Below are positions 1 through 11,500 of a stretch of 64,000 nt of DNA, one piece after another. Position 1 is the first letter of the stretch; each line of letters opens with the position of its first letter. A model generated the notes under the pieces. It searched no databases. It had not been told where the DNA came from and saw only the letters and a list, made by a program, of their open reading frames with translations. Source of the stretch: Marthasterias glacialis (lineage: Eukaryota; Echinodermata; Asteroidea; Forcipulatida; Asteriidae); NCBI GenBank assembly GCA_911728455.2, contig OU452219.1, forward strand, positions 10,692,397-10,756,396, given 5' to 3'. The translations under genes and the position numbers were made by a program.

Positions 1-488
1 ATCATCCAATGTCTTGAGCTCAGAATGTCAAGCACACTGCAGCTAGCCAAACCTCAAGAAATGATGCAGTCTGCCCCACCCCTGGGTCATTCCCTGCAGT
101 TACCCAATATCTTAAGCTCAGATTGTCAAGCACACTGCAGCTAGCCAAACCTCAAGAAATGATGCAGTCTCCCCCACCCCTGGGTCCCTCCCCGGAATCA
201 TCCAATGTCTTGAGCTCAGATTGTCAAGTACACAGCAGCTAGCCAAATTTCAAGAAATGATGCAGTCTGCCCCACCCCTGGGTCCCTCCCCGGAATCATC
301 CAATGTCTTAAGCTCAGAATGTCACGCACACTGCATCCAAACCTCAAGAGATGATGCAGTCTGCCCCACCCTCAGGTCCCTCCTGGAATCATCCAATGTC
401 TTAAGCTCAGATTGTCAAGCAAACTGCATTAAACAAAAACTCAAGAGATGATGATGTACTTTGCCCCACCCTTGGGTCCACCTCTGGA
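1..488. repeat. 98-bp tandem array at left edge
   Basis: The CTT(G/A)AGCTCAG landmark recurs at 13, 111, 209, 307 and 400, giving a 98-bp period with the last unit shortened to 93 and a decayed tail to about 488. Units contain GATGCAGTCTGCCCCACCCC. It continues off the left edge, downstream of FEZ exon 3 in the FEZ direction, and is probably intronic. Coding ORFs across it are repeat artefacts. Confidence 0.9.
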
Positions 489-1383
489 GCAATGGTGCTT
501 TGAGACTTCAAATCCCTCAATGTGTTTGCACATGTTAATGAAGCATCCCCTTCTCATCACATCTTCTGCTGATTCCAGCCTTTGACAAAAATTTATCACT
601 CTACGATGGGAAAATGTCACAGACAGTCAGGCACCGACATTTTCCACTCGGACTGGCAACCATTGAATCATGAGATGCTGATGCTGGCTGCATGGCCTTG
701 GCATTGAGCATGAGACCTAACTTATACTGCTGCAAACGTAGAGTAGATGTCATTGCTACATGATGTATGCATGCATACACACGTGTTAAAAAAAGTAATG
801 TGTGAAATTGACAACTCATTCTGTTTTTTTGCTTCCTGTACATGTACATTAAGTCTTCTTGTCATATACCAAGTGCTAGAAATGGTCACACCTTCGGAGC
901 AGAAATTGAGAACGTATTCAGTTTAGGGTGTGAACATTCCTTTTGACGATAAAGAGAGTAAAGACATAATAACTTTCACGAATATAGAATTTGCTAACAT
1001 AAAAAGCACACCATATTCCAGTATTATAGTAACAGCACTTGCCTGTTCTTTCATTTAAATAAAAATGTAAAAGAACAATTCAGTTGATTTCTCGTAGTTC
1101 ACTTCCCTTCCCGATCATCAAAACCAGACAGTCATTTTTATGAATTTTTTTCGTCAATGTAAATGTATCTAGCAATGTCAAATAACATGGAAAAACCCAA
1201 TGTGCCAACTTGTATGCGAGGGGAGTAAAAAGAAGATAACTATCTTTATTTCATTTCATACAATAAAACGAAGTGAAACAAATTTGAATATTTTGGGGCA
1301 AACGTTTCTTCAGCCACACATTCACTGGGTATATTTGTATACTACTAGATTTCACTCACAAAGGAAGTGAGTAATAACACAGT

Positions 1384-2236
1384 AGGGCTCGAAATTTACA
1401 TTGAACTACCGGCTTGAGGCCAGTGATTTTATTATTAGGCCAGTAAACTCCCAACTGGACCAGTCCATCAGTCTGGTGGTGTTCAATTGAATAAGAATAC
1501 CTCGTTGTGTAATACCTTTAAAGATATGAACCATGCTCAAGCCGATTTACCTTGAAAATGAATCGATTCCAGCGAACAAAATTTAAAAGTTATTTCATAA
1601 GAATAACATTAAAAAATCCCATTTTAACCTTGTAGATCGTTTTTTTTTTTAAACGATTATCCCAGCCAACCACCCTGCAAGAAAATGTGTATAATGGTTA
1701 AGCCCGCTGCTGGTACCCGAGGTCACCTGTATGTTACAATGCCCTTTTGCCTGCATTTTGTCTCTGTGTCGCAAGGCAACCGGCTGAAATTGAGCAGGCA
1801 GCAAACAGAGGTTATATATTGTGCTCCAACCAACATTAATTTTTAAATTGTTGATGGAGTTTTCCGTTCGATATCTCTTTTGAAAGTTAATGACTTTGGT
1901 CACCATACAAAAATAGCAATTCAACAGTTGGATTTATTTTCAAGGTAAAATCGGCTTGAGGACAGATGATATATTTTTACTTAAATAAAAACCCAAGACG
2001 TTCAAACGTTGACTTTGAATATCTTTCAATTCTGTTAAGTACTGAAGTATATTTACCCATAAGACAATTGAGATCAATATTCTCTACGTGCTTGTTCAAA
2101 TAAAAACAGTTTATAAATATATTAAACTGTCACATTCATTCTGGTCGTGTAAAAAACATTCTGGTCCGGTAAAACTTTTGAACTGCAAGCCCTGCTGCGG
2201 TCTATAGTAGATTTCTTCCCTAAATTTGAGAGCCCT
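1384..2236. mobile_element. Non-autonomous element with AGGGCTCGAAATTTA-type inverted ends (853 bp)
   Basis: The left end AGGGCTCGAAATTTA and the right end TAAATTTGAGAGCCCT are near-perfect inverted repeats. The interior has CTGGCC/GGCCAGT motifs and no coding potential I can see. A shorter relative lies at 10460-10820. Together with simple sequence on either side, it accounts for most of 490-2418. Confidence 0.55.
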
Positions 2237-2418
2237 GCACAGCCGATGGAGAAATTAGCAGTCATTGACAAAAAGGACACACAGGACAGATACAAAAAAA
2301 AAGAATCCAAACACGGTGACAAGTAGTTGTTATCTTGTCCTCGCAAAGGTTCCTTCCTCAAGCTGTAGACTCAAACTGTCTGAATTAGCCAAAAATTGAT
2401 TCCTTAATGGTCTCTTAC

Positions 2419-2571
2419 CTGGAAAAGCTCATCTATTTCTTCAATAACTCGATCTGCTGTGACGGAGGGATCTTGGTCTTCAGGCGGCATCGAGGACAGT
2501 ACCATGGAATGCATGTCAAAACACTGGGTCAGTTCATGGTCCTCTGGTAAGTCGAGATTGTCTCCGTTTCT
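2419..2571 (-). CDS. FEZ: FEZ coding exon 3
   Basis: 153 nt, phase 0 at both ends, with a GTAAGA donor. Encodes an acidic 51-residue stretch ending SVTADRVIEEIDELFQ, which matches the LTADQVIEEIEEMMQ-type segment of vertebrate FEZ. Later exons are outside the window. Confidence 0.87.
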
Positions 2572-5500
2572 CTGTTGAATGGCAACAAAGTCCTTCTGTT
2601 ATGATTTATTCATCATTTTCTTTCAGAATGACATTAAAATAATGGCCAAAAATTGAGCCGCCAGTACATATTTAAAAAGAGCTTCCGAGATTATTATTTC
2701 TATTATTTATTCGACCAACACGGTACAAAATGAACAGGCAAATTGTATAAAACAACCAAAAAAGAAAGAATAAAAAGCAACAAAAATACAAAAAGATGAA
2801 ACGTGTGAAAGAAGGGGCCACAAAAATCGTACCCTACACCTACAATCAGAGATATTCTAACTACATGTATAGCAGAAAAATTAGCCGAAGTGTAAGCGTA
2901 TTTCACAGGTTGAAAAATTTGCCGAAGTGTAAGCGTATTTCACAGGTTAAAAAGAAAATTAGGCGGCCAGTTTGCCTGTTCACCAAGAGCACTGTTACGT
3001 CATACGACATTCATTTTCCTACAGTAAGCACCGGAAGGTTAGCATGCCTTTTCCTGTGCTTACGGTTAGCAGTGCTATGAAATGGAAATTGCACAGAAAG
3101 CCATTAAGCAGCACAATGAAATTGGGCCCTGATGTGTTTGTAAACTCTATGTTTTAATTGGGTTTTAGAAATGCTTGAAATAGTTTTGTCACTTGCTCAT
3201 AAGCAAGATGGTGCCCATAACCTACATGTATTCGGACTGATGTGTCATGATCGCAGCAATTCTGCAAATTACCTGGACAGTATGCACCTTTGTTAATACA
3301 CTACTCACTACATTTACCTGTATTCAATGGTCTGAGTACTGCATGTAACCAAGTATGGTAATCAAAGTATTGGTCGTTTGTGCTGACATCAAATGCGCGA
3401 CTACGGTCTGCCCATGGCCTGCCATTTTGGGAGTCAAAATTCATGTAAAGGTAATGCGTCTTAACTGCGCAGGTGGCCTAAAAAGGGCACTACACACAGT
3501 CACACATGCTGAAACTGACTTCCAAAAAGGCACAAGCAAGATTTAAAGTGTGATGACATCAGGTGAATGGGAGACTTTTGAACGGTCCCTTTTTTCACGG
3601 TTCTTACCAGTAGTACACGCGCTCAGAACTACACACCCTTGTGGGCGCACGCTCAGAACTGTCAAAAGGGACCGTTGTGTCTGCTGCCAGCGTCTCAAAA
3701 GTCTTCCCATTGGGTCAATACAAGACTTCATGAAAGGTATCCTTTGAGTAATCTGTGTTTATCTGTGTGTAGCTGTGGCCAGCCTTGAACTTGGACACCA
3801 CAGAAATTGGAACTGAAATTAACATAAACTACTCAGCAAATTTGCAGATGTTGTAAGGAAAATCAATCAATTCTAGAGGATACCAGGGGCCTAATTTCAT
3901 AACTCTGCTTTAAGCAGAAATAAACGCTTTGAAATGCTCTTCGAAGCAAAAAATAAGCAGGATACCAGTCACATGTGGTACATGTGACATGGTATTTTAG
4001 CAGGTAACCTTACTCTGGTAAGCATAATTTGGTTATGCTTAGCTACTTTTTGTTTTTAGGCAGGGCCCAATTTAATTGAGTTGCTTAAGCAGAAACTATT
4101 GCTTAACAATTTGCTGCTAAGCAAAAATGAGCAGGATGCCAGTCAGAGATTGTACATGTGACATGGCATTTTGGCTGGTAACCTTAGTCTGGTAAGCATT
4201 ATTCTGTTGTGCTTAGCGACTTCTTGTGTTTAAGCAGCTGTGGAATTGAACCCCCTGTTCATTTGCATGGAGACACATGATGGACACTGGACCAAGGAAA
4301 ATTGCACAAATGCAATAAAATTGTTATTTGGGAACTTTTAACAGCAAGTAATATCAAGTCGGGCATACAATGTAATTTAATACTTTTTTGTGATCTTAAG
4401 ACTAAAAATAAAGTCTGAAGATTGTGACCTCCACAGTGTTCCAACAATGTGTCAGCTTGTGTATCCATTTGGTGTTTTCACACTAAAGACATGTTTGGAC
4501 AGAGAGAGGTAGGGGATCACAAAGGCTTGAGTGCCACTCAAACCAAAGGGCAGCCAACATAGGGAGCAGTTTCTGTGCCATCTTTCACTTTTCAAAATAT
4601 CAAATTACTGAAAAAACAGTGGTCATCCGTTTGTTGATCATCTTGAATAAAAGTTCAGCTGTTTCAGGTTGATCCTACTTAACTTTCACACCAGTTACGA
4701 AAACATCTATGACTTTTGCCCTGGTTTTTCTCCTCTTGAAGGGAAGGTATAATTGCTAGATTATGGAAAATAAACTCTTGCGAAACATTCAATGGGAACA
4801 GTTGTGCCGCTTAATTCCCTTCCGCATGAAACCGGGCTTAACATGGATTATTATAAATCTCTTGTTGACAACAAAATGTATCATGTGTGCAACAAATATT
4901 TGCATATTCTTTCAAATTTTTTTTTTCAATAGAAAGGGTTGCATTGACTTAATTTGCATGTGTACAATGGACTTGTTTTACATGTAAATTTAATGTTTCT
5001 TTTTTAACAAAACTCAGGCAACTCTGAAATTACAAGTTTGTATGAACCTACATGTCTACACGTGTATGGCCGTTTGCTTCTGATTTTGATAACACCAGGC
5101 ACGATATTTGGCCCATGCTGGCAAAAAGGAAAATTGATTGTATAGAAGAGCTGCATATACAATGCACATATGGTATATCTTTCATAGACTTTTCAGGCTA
5201 CATGTATTTTATCACAATTTTACTGATTTTTCAGAACGTAAAAAAAAATCAAAAAAAAAAAATCAAAAATCACACTAAAGTAGGAAGAACACATAGAATA
5301 CATGTCAAATCAAGTCGGTACTGTTAATCACTCATATTCCTGCATCTTAAGGGAGTCCAATTCCGACAGTACCTTGTTTGTACACAAGTTGAGGGTTGGC
5401 ATGTGTAGTTTTCTTGTATGTGAGTTCTTCCAATCTAGCGGCATTACTTGTCCCATGTTGTCCGTCACTTTCTTCCATATTCTGTATAAGAAAAGATTAA

Positions 5501-8500
5501 GAAATACAAATAAAAAATTAAAAATTAATCAAATACAATTTTTATTAAGCGCCTCTAAATGATCAAAAGTGCATTAAAATGATTTAACACATTATAAAAT
5601 ACAAAGAATGTAAGAAAATGTACAGTGCCTAAACTGCAGAATGGATCCATCCGTCAAAGAGCAATGTATTTAAAACATGTTGAACTAAAACCAATCTTAA
5701 AACCTGTACCACAAAGTGGGTACTACAATAATTTAAAAAATACAGATTTATTCAGGCAATCTACCCTGTGTTTAAATAGTAACAAAACAAAACATCAACT
5801 GAAGAGTTCAAGAATAAATCATTGTCACCATTATTTCAAATTTAAGTACAGTATAAATGTAATGATAAAACCTACAATCATGTAAATATTGGTTACACAC
5901 CATGTTCTGATATCCCTTTTAGTTGTTCCGACACCCCTGTGTTCTGACACCCCTAATGTATTTTCCTAATCCTAATCCTAATCCTAATCCTAACCCAAAC
6001 CCTAGCATGTAGATCATGAGAGGTTATCAGAACATACATGTAGGGTTATCAGAACATATGGGTGTCTGAACATAGGGGTGTAGGAACATATACAGCAGTC
6101 GTGGTAAATATACAATGTATCCCTGCCGGCCTGATCCTTCATTCTACTTGTAAGGTCAAGGCAGTTCTCCCTTATTAAAGGGCAACTCTGGGAAGAAATT
6201 TCAATTTCTACAAGAACATTTCAAAGGGCATCAAGGCACCGGCTAGGTGCACGGAGGCGATTGCCTCTGTTGCCTCTGTAAAGTCTCAGACCTACAAGTA
6301 CATGCTCAATTTCATAGAGCTGCTTAAGCAGATAATACTGCTTAAAAAATTTCTGCTAGGCAAAAAGAGGCAGGAAGCCAGTTGCAAACGGTATATATAT
6401 GAAATAATATTTGTATAAGCAGCTCTATGAGCTTGGGCCCCGTGTGTTGAACTCTATAAGTGATGCGCTCAGTATGCCACTAACCAGTGATTAATGGTTA
6501 GTATTCTTCCCCTTGACATGTTGACATGAGCCTCTAATTGCAAAATTGCAGACATGGCAACGTAAGAATTAAAAAAAAACAACACATAAGTCGTTCAATG
6601 AATTTTTGTTACCACTTCTCTTACATGTAATACATGTTGAGAAATTTCTTGTGTTTTTATTAGTAAAATGTTGGTGAATGATTCAATGCCATGTGCAAAG
6701 TTTGGCTGTGTTGTAATGGCTAAACATTCTCGGTCCATGTTCTTGTCTAATTTACTTCTTGAAATTTCTAATTTCTCTTTGTGACAAGTACTAACCTATT
6801 TAGAATGTAATGTAAATAACAAATAACAATAACAGCTCTGAAATAAAATTCCAACCAATTTGAGTTCCTACAAAAAAAGAAAGAAAAAAAAACAAAAACG
6901 ATCAAACAAACACAAAAATAGCACTCTGTTTAGACATTACTCATCGGCCTGATAGGAGTCAGCATCAGTCACGCCAAAAGGAAACTCTATGCATACATGT
7001 AAGATGATGTGAACGATTAAGTTCTCTACACTTGCCCCAACAGGGTTAGCCAGGCCAAAAAAACAACACGCAATTAGTGCTCAGTTCCACAGGTAATTTA
7101 CATTTATATTAAGTCAATACTGGATAACTACATGTGTGTACAGTGGTAATGTGAAAGTGTGTGTGGGACTAGATGAATCAGAATGCTTGTCATTAGTGTA
7201 TATGTACACAAAGAGCTACATGTACGTGCAATGTTGAACTCATTTAGGATGTGTATTTGAACATTTTGAAAGGGAAGAAATAATGCTTGATTGTTCATAT
7301 CAGTTTGCTTTTTTAAAAAAAATATTTATATTAGGAATGGACCTGATGCATTTTGATCAGCTCTTCACTGGAATTATATTCATGTAAATGAAAACAGTGC
7401 CAGTTGAAAGCCGTCGTAATTTTTCTGAATGTAGATTCATCATGACAACGCCAATGACACAATATTTACAGGGCTAGTAAATTACAAAGAAATCGTAGAC
7501 ACTGTACAGTACACTATGTAGCATACATTTCTTCAGAACAGCAAGGTCGCTGGCCAAATGACATTTTACACAATCTTTTTATTGATTAAATAGTTGAGTT
7601 GTCTTTGATTTGTACATCAAATGCCCTGAGAACCACAGTTCCTTTGCGCAGTCCTAGTGAAAACATCATCTCTAGTCCACGTACCTGGGTCAGTCTGTCA
7701 TTATACATGTAGCTTCCCTCACAATCCAAAACCAATTAAGATCCAGTAACAGTTTTTGCTTGATTTTATTGGACTGATTTGCTGCAAAACCAAATCAGCC
7801 ACGCTTTAATTATACCCGTTCAAACCCGGTTTTGAGTTCCCAGGAGGTTCCAACGAGCCATTTAGGATCCATGATTTGGCCAAACAACAATCAATGTAGC
7901 TGCCTCAAACTATTTTTTATTTTATTTTGTACATTTTAAAACTAAAAAAATACTGTGCGTTATGTTATTATTATTATCATTATTATTATTATATATATAT
8001 TTCTGGTAATGAAACCAAGGATGCCTCATAAGGGAACTTAATCACTGTAGCTCTCAAGCCTGAAGAAACCTGTAGATAAGGGTGCTTGCTATGTGAACCA
8101 GAAACACCGAGGTAATTCCCCTACTCTTCCACGATAAGTGTTATGGGTTCTTTTACGTGCACTACCTATCCTAGTACACGGGACCTACGGCTTAATGTCC
8201 CATCCGAAGGACAAAGCAATTAATGTAAAGTATCTTGCTCAAGGACACAAGTACCTCGACCGGGATTCGAACCCACATCACCAGAACTTGAGTCTGGTGA
8301 TCTTTACCGCTTTGCCACGACACTCCACAAATTATGTGTAATGCGGCACATGCAAGCTTTATCAGATTCCTTGCATGATTGGTCGGTGAACTACATGTAG
8401 GCTGTGTAGAAAAAATAAAAATGCTTGATGCAGCTTCAAGCCAAAACCCAAGTTGCCTGTAAAGACGAGAACTATCTATAGCATCACTGCCCACGCCCCC

Positions 8501-11500
8501 CCCTCCCCAGTTTTTAAGGAAAATCTTTACAAAGTAACATTGGCCGGAATAAAAGGCTGGCCTGGCCAGTTAAAATTCAAACAACCACCTCCTTGGCAAA
8601 TCACAAGTACCCCAAAATGTTATGCAGTTGGCAAAGATAAAATTGGTTTGAAACATCTTCGGGGTTGGCATGGTGCTGAATATTTTTTCCCGGTAACCAT
8701 GGTGGAATGTGTTGTACATATAACACCTTGATATGTTTTGCGTTGATTGTTTCAGACTGACTGTACTCAAACAGGGCTGAATCACTAAATGACTCATGTA
8801 TCATGATGAACCTTGGAAATGTCATCTGAATAAATGAATGTCTACCTTAGGATAGTCACTTACATTCAATACTAGTACTGTGCTTGTATGGTACACTACA
8901 GCTTGTTAACGTTGGGCTGAAATTATTTCATGTGAAATTTCCTGTAGCCTACTGCTCTGATTTCTTGTAAAATGTCAAGAAATTAATTGCCTTGAGTCAA
9001 CTCATTTATTGTCCACTTACAGCATGCAATATGGTTAAAATAAATTCTACAATATCAAATGTCCCAAATGAATTGTTTTCATTACTTAAATTACAAACGT
9101 TACTATCACTTTTTAACAAACCATTCGAGCGATTTAAATTAAATCTGCTAGTTTTGAAATGCGCATGTCCACATGTGCATGTAACTATCTCTTTTTCTAT
9201 TTGACAAAGTGACAAATTTTTATATAGTTAAGTTTTCATCACTTTTTCTAGGTTCAGTTTTCTGGTATTTGTCTGCACTACTACTAATCCATTGTCATTT
9301 TGTGTCGCTCTGATTTCTTGTCTAATCTGACCATGCTGTAAACTACAGTCTCCTGTCCTCTTTCATATGATGGACAATTGACAGATCTATGATGTCGCCT
9401 TCATGTAATAAATCAAAAGTCAATATTTCATATTTGCCCAAGTTTTGCCCGTCAAATCAGAATCCCTCCCAATAATCTCTCCTTCTTCCAACACACTCCC
9501 ATTGACACAGATTACTACAGTGACCTCCGGCAAAATCTAAATTAAAAAATTGTCCATTCGTAGAATTTCATAACACCGACTTTTGTATGATCTCCGCTAT
9601 ACAGTCCTTCTCTCTGTGCATCCCTTGTACACTTGGTATCACTGATTCTTTTCATCAAGGTAATGTTGCCCCTTGGCATGGCGCAAACAAGACACTGTTC
9701 CCGAGGAGAAAATATGGAGTGTCCGTGCTTTAGCGGTGGCTGTTTAACAGTACATTCGCACACTTGCAGGCATTGATAATCCAGTTTGAATGACAGTGGT
9801 TTAAAGGTCAGCAGACGCCACCTCTGGGCAGAGAGGGGGAGAGAGAGGGAAAGAGAGCTGCAGATGGTGGGGGGGGGGAGGAAGGGATAAGGATGTCAGC
9901 AAAGAATGTGCCATCCTTACCTCACTTACATGTAAGGATACTTTTGGACTTGACAATAGTGTTGTCAGGACAATTGACCACCGACGGAGTTCACAGGGTT
10001 AGGAGTTGGATCACACTGTCTCTCTGTGATGTTTGACAAAGTTATTGTTTGATAAGAACAGGTAAATGTACAAAATACATACATCAGAGTGAGATATGTG
10101 ATTATGAGTACAATAAAAAAAAGCACTTAATAAACACAGTCACAATAAAAAAAAGGACAAATTGTAATTGTACGCCTACACATCACAGTACAGATAAAAT
10201 GACATACACTATACATGTCTGTAGCTCTAACCTTTTAAATTGTATTATATGTACATGTTGAAAGAGATCATTAAGAATTGACAACCACCTGTTTTATAAT
10301 TCCTTATTGTAACATTTTGCAGTGTCAGAGGGTGTACGAATCGATCCTTTAAAAACGGTTTTTAAAAGAACTTGATGCACAATATGTACATTTGAAGCAA
10401 AGAGTCCCTGACCAAAGTATAATCAATTACACGGTCTCACTGGGGTTTTTTCCTTGACCAGGGCTCGAATTTGGGGGCAAATTCAGATCGCCCGGGTTGT
10501 AGCTCAAAATACTGGACCAGAAGTTTTTTTTTAAATGACCAGAATCACAATGAGAAAAACTTTCTGCACATTTTAACAGACAACGTATAAACTGTTTTAA
10601 GAAGATTTATTTTACTTGTCATAATGTCTAAGTACAGTTCATATGGATTTTCACTGTGACTGATATCAAGTTAAAATAATTAAAGGATGCAGCTCTTGGC
10701 AAACAAATTCATTATTCAATTGAAAAACACGAGACAAGCGGCCTTGTCTGGTCAAGAGTTTACTGGCCTAACTCTAAAATCACTGGCCACTGGCCTGCGG
10801 TCCAGTGTAAATTTGGAGCCATGATGACCCCTGACAGTAATACTTTCCAAGTGTTCATGTTGTTCGATTACATTTTCTTCAAGAACGATGTCACTATTTC
10901 TGTGTTTCCAAAAGTAATATACTCCGGTACGTACCGCTACATACTCCTTTAATGATGACGGAGATGGTGCTCATGATAAATTCATAAGGGTTGGCCAAAT
11001 GGGGAGGGGACTAGTGGGAAGCGGGTGAAGAAAAGAATGGCACAGATGAGGGGATTATGAGATGAAGTCATGCAGGAGAAAGATGCTGATGATGATGATG
11101 ATCTGCTCTATGCGGATTGTATGCAAGGGCTGTCACATCGAACGATACTGGATAAAATTGGACTGAGGAAAAAAAGAGGATACTTCAAGAAAGTCAGTAA
11201 GGAAGAGAAGCTGGGTTTGAGACTGCAGCTGCGCTCCAAGGCTAATTGTCTGGCACACTTATATCATACATCTACCTCAACTAAATAAAAGATAAACGGT
11301 CTTCCTTTTTCACCCATGGTTTAAATCTAAAGAATGCCACACATTTATGGTTGTGCTTTCTTTTCAGTTGCTTGTTGGTTCACTCTCATTCAGAAGGGAT
11401 CTAGGCCAACATGATTAACTCTGATTTTCACTTGCACAAAATGCATTGAGTATGATGATAGGCCTATTCATTCAGAGAAGCTGGATATAATAATGTGCAC

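Noticed and set aside
221..451. Repetitive 76-residue open frame
   Set aside because: Translation of the 98-bp tandem array; not a gene.
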